Below are positions 11,905 through 23,099 of a stretch of DNA of 64,000 bases, one piece after another. The translations under genes were made by a program, and so were the position numbers. Source of the stretch: Chrysemys picta bellii (taxonomy: Eukaryota > Chordata > Testudines > Emydidae); NCBI RefSeq assembly GCF_011386835.1, contig NC_088795.1:15357441-15421440 (forward strand), given 5' to 3'. The notes under the pieces are model-generated. The model had not been told where the DNA came from. It searched no databases and was given only the letters and a program-made list of their open reading frames with translations. How positions within the stretch are numbered: the stretch's first letter is position 1; the number at the start of each line of letters is the position of its first letter.

Positions 11905-13180
11905 GTAGTAGTGACTGCATGATATACAAGTTGAAATCAGTATTAAAACTTCCACCCTTCACACCAAATTGTAGGGCATGAAAGACAGGTCTCAACATTT
12001 GCACAGTTAAAGCTGATTTTTTGGGATCGTAGACAAGCAAGATGGAGGTAAAATAAAACCGACTATTTCAGGTTCTTCCAATAGTGGGTTAAGTGTCTAC
12101 ATCTGATTGCTGTTAAAGATGGACAAACACTAGAACCCCCCCTCCCCCAACGTGGCAGAGAAGTTAATTGTGTATGGTCCTGCAGTAGAGAGATCATCCC
12201 TTATTTAGTCTTATTGCAAATTTAAAAGGTTCAAGGGAAACACTGAGGGATTCAGCAGGACACACTCAAAATTGGACGCGGCTGGCAAGACATTTGTGTT
12301 TTCTCAACACACCATTTTAAAGGCTTCACTTGGCCAGCAAAGGATGCAGTTAGAGTGGTAAGAAGTATTATAATCAGTGTCCTCAGAAAACTGCAGAGTT
12401 GTGCTCCTTTCCTGGAAACCTTGATATTTTTCTAGTTGATGGTCATGTTGTTATATTAGCAGGTCCGTACTCACAAAGCAGGGTGTGAAACGAACACTGT
12501 GGCACCACTAAAACACACAATGATGCATCCTTGGAATTAGGAGGGGTACAAGTTGTGTAGGTCCGCATATAATATTTCCCTGTATGTAAAATCGGCATAC
12601 GTTGTAATACATTTTCCAATGAATGTTTTCCTTTCTCATCATTTTACCCTTAATCCACAGACTTCTGTTCAAAAACCAGCCTATTTCATTAGTATCCAAA
12701 AGTCATTAGCATCTGGGTCTGCCTCCTGTAAGAAGTTCCAGGGAAGTTAGATTCCTGGAGTACGTAAGCCCTAGCAGGCTTTGAAATGAGTTGATAGCTT
12801 GTGGTTTGCACACCTCTAGAGAGGGAACTAGATTGAGCCCCCCATCAGTTGGCACAAATTGGCTGCTATGATGAGTCTGGAGTTCGAGTGCTTGACCCCG
12901 TCCTGCCAAGTCCGCCATTTTTCCTGGCACCCTGCTGGCTTAGGGTCCTTTGGTCAGGCTGTTGCAATGCTTCCGGTCCTGAACATTGAAGTAGCATGAG
13001 TTGCCCCCCACCTCCCCAACCAGATCATGAACCTGGCTTAAAATTAACATTCTACAATGTATTTGTGGTTTTTTTTTTTATTGGCCATCTGGTGTGAGAG
13101 TTTAGGGTTCACTTTTTCAAACTTTTCTCCACACGAAATCATGAGGGGCTAGAAACTTTTTAAACAAAGGTAAGTTGAGA
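11905..13180. other. Non-coding stretch, no gene seen
   Basis: No splice-bounded coding segment and no repeat with clear ends was recognised. Confidence 0.5.
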
Positions 13181-13184
13181 AAAG

Positions 13185-13325
13185 ATGGTCCAGTGGTTGG
13201 GGGAAGGAGCCTACTACCAGGGAGACAGAAGTTCTAATCCCTGCTGTGCCTGAGGGACATTGGACATGCCACGCAGTCTCTCTGTCTCCCTTCTGTATCA
13301 CTGCAATGGGGACAATAGCATGCCC
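13185..13325 (+). repeat. MIR-like SINE fragment
   Basis: GTCCAGTGGTTGGGG resembles a tRNA-like head, and AGTTCTAATCCCTGCTGTGC matches the MIR region that follows it. A TCTGTATCAC...ATGGGGACAATAGC tail follows. Confidence 0.6.
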
Positions 13326-13389
13326 CCTATTGAGGACAAATTCATTAAAGACAGAGGCACTCGGATACTACAGCAAGGGGCTCAAACAA

Positions 13390-15115
13390 GTAATTTATTA
13401 ATCTAATCTGAGGCCAGAAGGAACCGTCAGATCACTTAGTCTGATCCCCTATGTCACAGGTCACTAAATACCACCAAACCCAACCACCAGAATTAGACCC
13501 AAGTATTACAGCCCTCAGGGGACTGTGTGACAGGCAGAGAACAGGAAGGACTAACATGCATCAATGCCTCAGGCTCTGGCAGTAGCAGGAAATTGATTTA
13601 GTTGGATACCCAGACGATTCTAACAAGTGACCCATGCCCCACGCAGCAGTGGAAGGCAAAAAAAATCCCCAAGGCCCCTGCAAATCTGAGCTGGAGAAAG
13701 ATTCCTTCCTGATCCCAAATGCGGTGATCAGTTAGAGCCTGAGCATGTGAGCAAGGCCTACCAAGCCAGCAGAACAAATTATCAGTTACCACCTCACAGC
13801 ACTAGCCCACCCTATACATAGTCCCACCTCCAGCTGTAGCTGTCTTTGAAGCATCAGAGGACAAACCCATGAATACATTGGATTGAGGGCAGAGGAGGAG
13901 TGTCCTTCCTGACCCTTATAGATGACTGACTGAAGCCCTGAAGGATGAGATTTTAGGAACATAAGGTGAACTAGGAGGGACACCTTGGCTGCTGAGTCCT
14001 GCCCATCACCACATGACTCCAGGAGGGGGGGCTTTGAGAAGGATACCAAATAGGAGACTCATACAACTGAATATTAATGTTAGTCACATTCCAGAGGTTA
14101 CTTAACAGATTTTAGGACTAGAAGAGACCATTAGATCTAGTCTGACCTTCTGAACCCCACAGGCCATTAAGTTTCACCCATTTATCCCCGTACAGAGTCA
14201 ATAACTTATGTGGCTAAAGCATTCCTTCCAGGAAGGCATCCAGTCTGAACTTGAAGACATCAGGAGGGGGAGAATCCACCACTTCCCTTGGCAGTATGTT
14301 CCAATGGTTCATCATCCTCACTGCTACTTTTTTTGCCTTATTTCTCATTTGAATGTGTTTGGCTTCAGCTCCCAGCCATTGGTGGTGCTTACATTTCTCC
14401 ACGAGATTCTCAAGCTCTTTATTACCCAGTATTCTCTCCTCATGAAGGGACCTACCAAGTCACCTCTCAATTCATACAGTGTACCAGATAAACAGAGGGA
14501 GCTCTTTAAATCTCTTTGCAAGGTGTTTTCTCCCACCCTCCAATTATTTTTGTGGCTCGTTTCTGCACCCTCTGATTTTTTTTTCAACCTCTTTCTAAAA
14601 CATGGCACCCAAACTGGCTGCGTCATTCCAATGTCTGTCACCAGTGCCGCGTACAGAGGTGAAATCACCTTCCCACTCACCAGTCCCCTGATTCGACATC
14701 CATGGATCACATCAGCTTTCTGCTACAGCATTACATGGGGAGCTCACGTTGAGTTGCTTGTCCACGTTGACCCCTAGGACCTTTTTGGAGTCACCATGTT
14801 CTAATGTACAGTCTCTCGTTCTTTAGGTATGCCCTGCCCTCATTGTTCCTAGATGCATAACTTTTACATTTGGCTATATTTATATGCACTTTGTTTGAAT
14901 AGGCCCAAGTCACTAAGCAAGCCAGATCACTTTATATGATCACCCTCATTGTTATATATTATGCCACCAGTCTGCCATCCCCAAGTTTTATCAGCAGTAT
15001 CTAGCAGAATCCTGCTAGAAACACAAGCAGTCAATGATGATTCCCCACAACCTGTGAGAGAGGCCAGTTAGCCATTTATTAATCCATTGAATGTGTGTTT
15101 CACTGATTCTACATA
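13390..15115 (-). mobile_element. Old CR1/L3-group LINE remnant
   Basis: On the minus strand, broken frames at 14214-14402 and 14345-14710 carry the end of a CR1-group ORF2. They include LPREVVDSPPPDVFKF, followed by a LDAFLEGM-like ending, and a preceding RMM.HWN-like stretch. The part at 13390-14150 reads as the 3' untranslated part of such an element in reverse, and 14700-15115 as degraded RT sequence. Frame breaks are numerous, so this copy is old and inactive. Confidence 0.75.
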
Positions 15116-15578
15116 GTGCAAATTGTAATGTCTGAGTCTGACTATAAGCTCTTCAGGACAGGAGATGTCTGTCAGCATTTTGCTTGGTACTGTAAAATAC
15201 AGAAAAGTAGACAAGCTATTTATTGTAGGGTTATAAAATACTTACGCATGTGGAGGCACTATTACATAAAACCAATACAATTATTTGGTGTAAACACAGG
15301 GGTGAAACATTACAAAGACTATCTCAATATCTTATGTAAGGGAAGTAATTTGGGTTTTCTTCCATTATGCAATGTTTTCCTCTACTGTTTAGCTGATTCT
15401 AAAATCAGCAAAATACATATTAATTCCTTCTGCTGATTTGTATCAACAATATTGCAAATTCAGCAATTTGTCTCAGGGGAATGTCTGGGTAGCAGCCCGT
15501 GAAGAGCGATGATGCCATTTCTCGGCTTTGCTTTCTAAAAATAGAATCCTGCTGATCTTGCCACAGTGTGAACCTCCC

Positions 15579-15588
15579 AAATAAATAG
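15579..15588 (+). promoter_or_regulatory. TATA-like box of chemokine gene 1
   Basis: AAATAAATAG lies 34 bases before an initiator-like TCAGACA whose A is at 15613. The spacing fits a TATA-driven start, giving a 5' UTR of about 58 bases. Gene 2 has the same arrangement. Confidence 0.45.
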
Positions 15589-15670
15589 GAACCGTTTCTC
15601 CACCAAGAGCCTCAGACAAACGTTGAGATTGAACTTGCTGTTGAGAGGTCAACTCACAACTCTAGCCAGA

Positions 15671-15734
15671 ATGAGATCCCACCCTGCTATTCTGCTGGTC
15701 TCTCTGCTGGTGATCTGTCACTCTGTTTACGCAG
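15671..15734 (+). CDS. CXCL13-like: Gene 1 exon 1 (signal peptide)
   Basis: Encodes the start codon and 20 further codons of a hydrophobic leader, and ends in phase 1 at CAG|gtaagt. Confidence 0.92.
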
Positions 15735-18700
15735 GTAAGTACTTTCGTTTCTTGATGGGGCAGGAGGGGTTATGCTCACTCTTCTTGAGAGAGTAAGGTA
15801 ATCATTAAAAATGGTTTTCTCTCATCAGATTTGCAATGTGTGGTCGAGCGGACCGGTCACTGCTCTAGGAGTCTGGAGACCTGGGTCCTGTTCCCAGCTC
15901 TGATACCTATTGTGTGACTTTGGGCAAGTCACTTCACCTCCCTGTGCGTCTCTGCCTCAAAAAACTTACAATCCACATAAACGATAAGAGAGGGGGAAGA
16001 GACTCTTTTATGTGTAGGTACAGCGCCTAGCGCAATGGGAACCTGCTCCCTGTTGAGGCCTTTAGGCACTACTGTAACGCTAATTAAAAGATGCACCTAA
16101 AGATGCAGAAAGAGGCACCTTGTGGATTTTTCAAAAGCACCAAACTCCCATTGAAATCAATATTATCGTTAAATACCTTTAAAAATCTGGCCCTTACTCA
16201 TGCTTCATAGTATCTTACTCCTCCAATTACCTCATTTGTTTTAATAAGGCTACTTGTGGAGTAAACGCAACAGACGCTGACCCTCTGTGTCTCAATTCCC
16301 CATGGGTACAATAGGGATGATACCACCTACTTTACAGGAGTACTGCAAGGACTAATGCATTAGTCAGTACAGTGCATTGAGATCCTCCGATGGAAGGGGC
16401 TTTAGAAATACAAGGTATAATAATTATTTCCGTTAGTTGTGGCTAAAACTCCATTAATAACGTACTAGAAAGCAAGGATTTCTCTGTCTCACTAGGTAAG
16501 TGTAAGATACTTACTCTATTGCTATCCCTGAATTATACCAAATTTGATGAATTTTTGCTCCACAGCTATCCTAGAAACCAACGGTTCCTATAAGAGCTGC
16601 AGATGCACAAAGCAGACTTCAGACTTTATATCGCCAAGGAGATACGAAAGTATTGAGATCATTCCTTTTGGGGGTGCCTGCCGAACCACAGAAATTATGT
16701 AAGTGGCAGAAATTGCTTTTAACTAGCCTCGCTGCACCAAGCCTCTAATTGTAAATGTAATTGGTGCTCTCTTCATAACTAAAGTAGACACACTGACGCA
16801 GTGTATACCTTTACATTTCAGCTTCCATATAACAACATAGCTAGATACTGGGTCACTTTTTGTATTTATATAAATAAAGTACAAAGAGTAGGTTTTAATG
16901 CTCAAAGTCACAGGATTGACTTAGCACTCAGAGGAAAATCAAGTATAAAATCTTGTTGGCTTAACTACAGCCTTGAACCATCTTTTTTTTTTTTTTTTTT
17001 TTTTCCAGCTGTGCGAACTGGTTCCAGCGTAGTAAGAACAGATTCAAATCAAACACGTGTTAAATGCAGAAATTTTTTAATTTTGTTGTTTTTAACTTCA
17101 TGTGCTTCTGCACTTCCTGTTCTTTGGACCAGACTGGAAGTGGAAGAACCAAAATACCACAAGGAATTACTCTTGTGCTATTCTCAGCCTGTATGGATCC
17201 AGGAAGTACTGGAAATCTTCCCAAACAGCTTGAGGTCACTGGATTTCTAGCCCAGTTCTGAGACCATAGAATTAGGGATACACTTTAGAGTGGAGATGAA
17301 ATGAGTGAGTAGGATTTGGTTTGGAAAAAACTTCTCAATCAGGTGTTGGTTTTGTCAGACTAATAACAGGGACCCAGGTCCCATTTTATCTGAGACAAAG
17401 TTTGAGACTGAGAACTAGAGAAAGTATTTCAGTTTGGTCTCTTCTGTTTTCTAGAGAAACACCTACAGTTTTCAGAGGGGTAGCCGTGTTAGTCTGGATC
17501 TGTAAAAAGTGACAGTCCTGTGGCACCTTATAGACTAACAGATGTATTGGAGCATAAGCTTCTGTGTGCTGCTAGTGTGTGACCAAAGCATTTAACACGT
17601 TTAAAATATGCTCCTTGCTAGTTATTTCAAAGGAGTGGGATTTATTTGATTTGTAGAAATACATGTGCTAGAACTTGCATCAATCCAGCGATCTCCCTCC
17701 TTCAATCACACACATGATCTTGATTGCCCAGTTATGTGTAACTGCAAGTTGTCTCATTGACTTTGCAGAGTGGGGGCTTTAAAAGAGGTGTCTACTGATC
17801 ACATGTGGTACGAATTAAATCTGAAATTTTGTTGTGCTTTGAATAATTGAAAACTTGTACTCGTCCTCATGTCATGCAGAAATTACTTCTATTTGCCCAT
17901 TCCTCTACATTCTCAGTACTGCTCCATAAGTTGCCTGTTTGAAGGATGGCTATTGCTGCTAATAAATTATTTGAAAAAGAACAGTATTTAATGAAAACTT
18001 AAACTCCGCTTGTTTTTCAGACTCAAACTAAAAACAGGGCAGAAATTGTGTGTGAATCCCAAGGCCCCCTGGATGCAGAAATTGCTGACTAAGATCCGTA
18101 ACCAGTAAGTCTCATTTAAATTATTTGCCTGTAATTGGATCCAGTTCTGCAACCATTCTTCATGAGTAGTCTGACATCAATGGTACTATGTGCATGAGTA
18201 AGAATTACTCATGCAATTAAAGTTTGCAGAACTGCCCCCTGAGTTGTAGCAGTTCAGACTAAAGAGACCTAATCTTAAATGAGGCAGCTTCATACAGTTA
18301 GGCTTCAAGTTAATGCTTTGTTATACAGCAGCCTGAGTGCACAAGTTGTAGTTACGGTTATATTTGAATTTTTATTCTAACCCTCTGTTTTATCAAGTTC
18401 GCACTTCTCTAAAAAATGCCCCTTCCTGCCTGCAGTCCACTGCTTGGTCTCAGCCAGGAAAGAAATTATCCTGGGAAGGTTGAGCAAGATTCATCTGGTC
18501 ATTTTTAATTAATAGAAAAGCAAAAATAATATCCCCACTTAAACTTCAAGAAACTTATTTGATCAGCTCCACAAATCAAGCTTTCTGGTTGGCTATTCTC
18601 TCTGGCTATTTCCATGTCCTTAACAGTGTGATATCTGAGTGCTCAGGAACATCAAATTAATTTAACTTTACTACATCCGTGTAAAGTAAGGAAGTACTAG

Positions 18701-19790
18701 TTTCACAATTGTAAAGAGATTAGAACACTGACTCATGAAAGCCTTTTATCTCCTTGTGTGACCTTTGTCAAATTGCATAAGCAAGTATACTGTAGAACCA
18801 GGATCTCAAGTCCCAAGTGAGTGCTCTAACCACAAGACCATCTCTGTGCTAAGGACTAGACTCATTCTTTTATTATTAGAAAAATTAATTAAATGGTAAC
18901 TTTGGGGAAGTCAGAACAACCGCTTGTAAACTACGTACTAATACTTGATTGGCTTTGCAACCAGTTAGGTTTTAAGCTCAAAGCTAAGCACTGTAAATTT
19001 TTCCTTTTAAAAAACCGACTTATGAACTTTTTTCCAGTGGGAGCAGATTTAAGCCAATGCTGAAGGCTTTTGAAAACCCAACCCTTCATGATCTAACATT
19101 TAACAGGGATATTTCCCTTCCTGATTTTTGAACATTTACTTTTGGATCTTTAAAATTTTTGTTCGATATAAAATCTAGAAGATGTACAACATGGTTAAGA
19201 TAAAGGATATTGTGAGAATAATTCTCAATTCCTGACTCTTGAGTAATAAAATACAAAGCATTACACCAATAACGTAAACTCTCATTTAATGGCGAAAATT
19301 GACAGCTAAGTCCGCTGAGACAATGTTATCTAATCAATTAGGCCATTTTAGGACAAAGTTGATCGTTAGTGATAAAGCTGAACAAAGTCCAGTCAGGAAA
19401 GTTTTACATGTGCGTGTCTATTTTCAAATGAGAGATGTTACTCTTTTTTCTTAACCCTCTGTACAATCATCTAGTTCAAACATCAGGCCTGTCCCATTTC
19501 TTGCTTATATAAAATCAATGGATGGCTATGAATGAAAAGCTCTGTGTGCATGATAATTATCACAATTGCTTGGTTTGTTTTTTCATATAATTAAGACGGG
19601 TCCTAAATAAAGTTTGAGACCATCTTTATCCCCCATCTTACAGATGGGAAAACAAGGCACAGAGATTCAGTGATTTTTTTTCACAAGGTCAAGAAGTACA
19701 GCTGTCACAGCACACCCACTTTCTCTGCATTTACTTTTCTTATTTTCCCCTTACAGAAAGGAACAAACGCCTTCCTCACAAAATGAATAG
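15671..19790 (+). CDS. CXCL13-like: CXC chemokine, CXCL13-like (gene 1)
   Basis: A secreted chemokine of 104 aa encoded by exons 15671-15734, 16566-16698, 18021-18104 and 19757-19790, all with GT-AG introns and phases 1, 2, 2. Residues 1-21 (MRSHPAILLVSLLVICHSVYA) form a signal peptide. The mature part has the CXC motif as C-R-C (about residues 32-34), then KQTSDFISPRRYESIEIIP. Two further Cys (GGAC and KLCVNP) complete the two disulfides, and the C-terminal helix starts APWMQKLL. There is no ELR motif. The RRY..IEIIP and AxW(M/I)Q patterns and the C-R-C motif fit CXCL13, which attracts B cells through CXCR5; CXCL9/10/11 are the next alternative. An NGS sequon lies just before the CXC motif. 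The start is the only ATG before the signal peptide and follows the initiator-like site. The paralogue is at 43742-52044. The receptor is inferred from the family only. Confidence 0.92.
15855..16435 (+). repeat. MIR/L2-like repeat fragments in gene 1 intron 1
   Basis: Typical phrases are TGGGCAAGTCACTTCACC (about 15920-15940) and TACAGCGCCTAGCGCAATGG (about 16020). Another is CCCCATGGGTACAATAGGGA (about 16298), followed by a GGGGCTTTAGAAATAC ending. Boundaries are approximate. Confidence 0.6.
16566..16698 (+). CDS. CXCL13-like: Gene 1 exon 2 (CXC motif exon)
   Basis: Acceptor CCACAG and donor ATTAT|gtaagt. Encodes the mature N-terminus, the C-R-C motif, the beta-strand block around IEIIP and the third Cys, ending TTEI plus two bases of the next codon. 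Confidence 0.92.
16982..17004. repeat. Poly-T tract
   Basis: An uninterrupted T run in gene 1 intron 2, followed by CCAGCTG. Confidence 0.9.
17468..17575. mobile_element. Penelope-like element terminal fragment in gene 1 intron 2
   Basis: Starts TTTTCAGAGGGGTAGCCGTG and contains GTCCTGTGGCACCTTATAG and GAGCATAAGCTTCTGTG. These phrases are shared with the terminal repeats at 22683-22813, 27527-27726, 38966-39985 and 49612-49796. Confidence 0.75.
18021..18104 (+). CDS. CXCL13-like: Gene 1 exon 3 (fourth Cys and helix)
   Basis: Acceptor TTTTTCAG and donor AACCA|gtaagt. Encodes LKLKTGQKLCVNPKAPWMQK and the start of the amphipathic helix. Confidence 0.92.
19615..19735 (-). repeat. MIR-like fragment, minus orientation
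   Basis: CCCCCATCTTACAGATGGGA and GAAAACAAGGCACAGAGA are the reverse-oriented MIR phrases. They lie just before exon 4 of gene 1. Confidence 0.6.
19757..19790 (+). CDS. CXCL13-like: Gene 1 exon 4 (C-terminal tail and stop)
   Basis: Acceptor CCCCTTACAG. In phase it adds Q-KEQTPSSQNE and a TAG stop at 19788-19790, a tail length usual for CXCL13. A second possible acceptor AG lies four bases downstream (19759-19760) and would open a different 48-codon frame; see findings. Confidence 0.88.
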
Positions 19791-20076
19791 AAGCCTAAAC
19801 AACTTGAGAAGGAAAAAGGATGGAGGGCACAAATCTGATTGTTTCCTAGTTTTGCTTTTGCTGCTTCTTATCTTTGTCTTGCTCAGCCCACAGAATTATT
19901 CTTTCTAAACAAGCAGCAACTTTTGTTAGCTACAGCTTCCCTCTCACGTCTTTCAGAAAATTTACATTAGTCAGATTTCTTGTTCAGTGTTTCAATGTGC
20001 TACCTCATGCATCATGAGTCATGGAAGAGTAATATCAAATCAAACCAACTAGAACAATACCACTTTGGTTTCTTGG

Positions 20077-20404
20077 AATAAATGGACTAATGTTTACCAA
20101 GTATTATGGCATCTGCTATAAGAAGAATTTGTAGAGTGAGCTATTACGTAATGATCCTGCATTTGATTCCTCAGTGTCCTTTTTCCGTGATGCATATTCA
20201 AAACTTCCCAAATATTAATCCCTACCTTGTTCTTTGCCAGTAAATTTTAAATCACAGTATGTCTTAAAGGGCCCTTTCCACGCTTGTTGGAATAAATGTG
20301 AAGCACTTTCAGTGCAAAGTATTCTTTGAACAGATTGTAATCTTTTAACTTTTTATAATGTACTCTTCGTGTGTGTGCTATGAAGCAAGTGCAATTCAAT
20401 TAAA
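20077..20404 (+). terminator. Candidate polyadenylation signals of gene 1
   Basis: AATAAA occurs at 20077-20082 and 20291-20296, and ATTAAA at 20399-20404. Any of these could end a 3' UTR of 0.3-0.6 kb. The sequence alone does not say which is used. Confidence 0.5.
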
Positions 20405-20484
20405 GCTCACAGTTTACAATAATTGCGTCCTCCTTTTAATCTAGTGCTGATGACTCTCTGGAGTTTTGGCAAAAGCCATCTGCA

Positions 20485-21185
20485 ATTCGTACAGCGCCTA
20501 GCACAATGATGTCCTGGTCCATAACTGGGGGTGCTATTCCAGTACAAATAATAAATAACCAGTCCCTGCCCCTGACCTGCCTCTTCTCTGCCTCCTCCCC
20601 CTCCCGGAAAGTCCTAAGCGCCGCCAAACAGCTGTTATGTGGTGGGGGAGGAGCGGGGATGCGGCACACTGGGGGGGAGGGGGCAGATCCAGACCGCGGG
20701 ATTGCCAGTCTCGCGCCGCTCCCGGAAGTGGCCGGCACCATGTCCCTGTGGCCCCTGGTGGGGCAGAGGGCTCCGCGTGCAACCCTTGCCCCACACTCCC
20801 ATTGGCTGGGAACGGGGACCCGTGGCCAATGGGAGCTTCAGGGGAGGTACCCGGAGGTGAGGGCAGCGCGTGGAGTGCTCTGCGCCCCCCTCCCCAAGGG
20901 CCACAGGGGCGTGGTAGCGGCTGCTTCCGGGAGGGGAGCGGTGCAGGGCCAGGGCAGGGAGCCTGTCTTAGCTTCGCTGCGTACCACTGCCACCCCAGAG
21001 CCACTCCAGGTAAGCAAAGAGCCCCCTGCTGCACCCCAACCCTCTGCCCTGAGCTCCCTCCCACACCCCGCACTCCCTCCCGCACCCCAAACCCCTGCCC
21101 CAGCTCTACATTCATGGCCCTACTTGCAATTTCCCCACCCAGATGTGGCCCTCAGCCCAAAAAGTTGGCCCACCCCCGTTCTAAG
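20485..21185. mobile_element. GC-rich hAT-like MITE with adjoining old repeat
   Basis: The right end GGCCCTCAGCCCAAAAAGTT, then GGCCCACCCC, resembles the terminal part of a hAT family common in reptiles. The left part starts with the old repeat phrase TACAGCGCCTAGCACAATGA and runs into an ACAAATAATAAATAA tail at about 20543. The middle is GC-rich and open in several frames on both strands, which is a composition effect. The left border of the MITE is uncertain. Confidence 0.45.
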
Positions 21186-22139
21186 CTTTTTGCTATATTT
21201 TGGATAAGACACAAGAGCCTGAAAAAGCTAATTTGCTGAAACTGATGTACAAACCTGTATTGCACTAATCCAATTCTATGAGGTTTTTCTTTCTTGACAT
21301 GACTTTTCTGGGCAGCATTGCTCTGTTAAAGGCCTGAGCGTACAGTACAAAAAGCCTTGTTCATCTAATTTATGTAGGCACCAAGCCTAATAATGGAAAT
21401 GTCAAATGCCGGTATTTCAGTGCCGATATTTTGGCCGAAATCGGCAATAGCTTATGAGTTAATAGTCACCTACCCTGGGACATTGATTAGCATTGGGGGA
21501 GGGACAGGGCCATATACTATTTCCACCCATGATCCTAATCTAATCCATCGCTTAACTCCCACTCCACTTTCCACTGTCTCTTCGTTAGTGAATTGATAGC
21601 ATGAAGCACGTTAGCCAATGTGTGCATTATAAAAATAGGGGCATCCTTTCCATTTGAGAACTGATGGATTAAAACGGAATCGCTGTATGGCTTTTCTATC
21701 TCAGTCAGACACTGCCACCCACTGGTCAGTTTTCACCTTAGCAGGGAACCAGAATAAGGAAAAGTGCCAGCAGGTGACTCCCAGGGCTTGTGGGAACTGC
21801 CAGCTCAGCAAAACACAGGAACTGCAGACTGAAATCATAGCTGGAGTTTGGGGGGGCGGGAAGAGGAGGGCATTGCCCCCCCCCCCCAAACTGCAAACCT
21901 CAGGCAGAGGAGAACAGACACTGCTCCCAGTTTGCGCCCCTGAGGCAGGGAGACAGAATTTTGTTTATAAACAGAGTGATTAGTAGCGATTAAGAGAAGA
22001 AAGGGCTTTAGGATGTTCCTAAAAGTTAAATGATCTGTTCCAAGCTTGGTGAGCTGCAAAAAGTAAGTAGCCCAAAATAGTAGTTACTAATATCTCCCTT
22101 TGAGAAGATCACTGATTTTTTTTAGACAAAGGAAATGCA

Positions 22140-23095
22140 GTAGCTCTCATCGACCTGGATGTATTGTGTGCAATTCCGGTCTCCCATGTTTAAGAAAGAT
22201 GAATTCAAACTGGAACAGGTGCAGAGACAAGCTACTAGGATGATCTGAGGAATGGAAAACCTATCTTCTGAGAAGAGACTCAAAGATCGTGGCTTGTTTA
22301 GTCTACTTACTAGATGGCTGAAAGGAGATACGATTGCTGTCTATAAATACACCAGAGGCATAAATACCAGGGAGGGAGAGGAGTTACTTAAGTTAAGCAT
22401 CAGTGTGGGTCCCAGAAGGAATATATATAAACTGGCCATCAACAAGTTTAGGCTTGAAATTAGGTAAAGATTTCTAACCATCAGAGGAATGAAGTTCTGG
22501 AACAGCCTCCCAAGGGAAGTAGTGGGGGCAAAAAACCTAACTGGCTTCAAAACTCAGCTTGATATGTTTATGGAGGGTGCAGTATGACAGGACTGCCTGT
22601 AGCAAAAATCTTGAATGGCTGGAGATGGGATGCTAGAAGGAGTGGGCCCTGAGTTACTAAAGGGAATTCTTTCCCAAGTATCAAGTATCAGAGGGGTAGC
22701 CGTGTTAGTCTGAATCTGTAAAAAGCAACAGCGGGTCCTGTGGCACCTTTAAGACTAACAGAAGCTGTTAGTCTTCTGTTAGTCTTAAAGGTGCCACAGG
22801 ACCCTCTGTTGCTTTTCCCAGGTATCTACCTGATGGGTCTAACTGATCATCATATTTTGGGTCAGGAAGGAATTTCAACCTGGGTCAGATTGGCAGAGAC
22901 TATGGGGGTTTTAAACTAGTGTAAATGGTGAATTCTCTGTAACTTGAAGTCTTTAAACTATGATTTGAGGACTTCAGTAACTCAGCCAGAGGTTAGGGGT
23001 CTATTACAGGAGTGGTTGGGTGAGGTTCTGTGGCCTGCAAGGTGCAGGCAGTCAGACTAGATGATCGTGATGGTCCCTTCTGACTTCAGTAAGCG
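22140..23095 (+). mobile_element. L3/CR1-type LINE 3' part, split by a Penelope fragment
   Basis: Residual coding similarity to the end of a CR1-group ORF2 is visible (22250-22560: ERLKDRGLFSLLTRWLKGD, and FKTQLDMF-like in another frame). The 3' UTR phrase GATGATCGTGATGGTCCCTT (about 23061) is that of L3-type elements. The copy is interrupted by the insertion at 22683-22813, which must be younger. Confidence 0.75.
22683..22813. mobile_element. Penelope-like terminal repeat (palindromic) inside a LINE
   Basis: Bounded by a 13-base duplication with one mismatch: TTTCCCAAGTATC (22670-22682) and TTTCCCAGGTATC (22814-22826). Internally, the stretch around GTCCTGTGGCACCTTTAAGA is repeated inverted after a short centre near 22765, so the insert folds back on itself. 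Confidence 0.8.
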
Positions 23096-23099
23096 TATC

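Noticed and set aside
14208..14777. A 189-codon + strand frame
   Set aside because: It is antisense to the CR1/L3 remnant on the minus strand.
20506..21239. Overlapping frames of 190-230 codons on both strands
   Set aside because: The region is GC-rich with few stops in any frame, the residues are low-complexity Pro/Ala/Gly-rich, and the right end is a hAT-like repeat.
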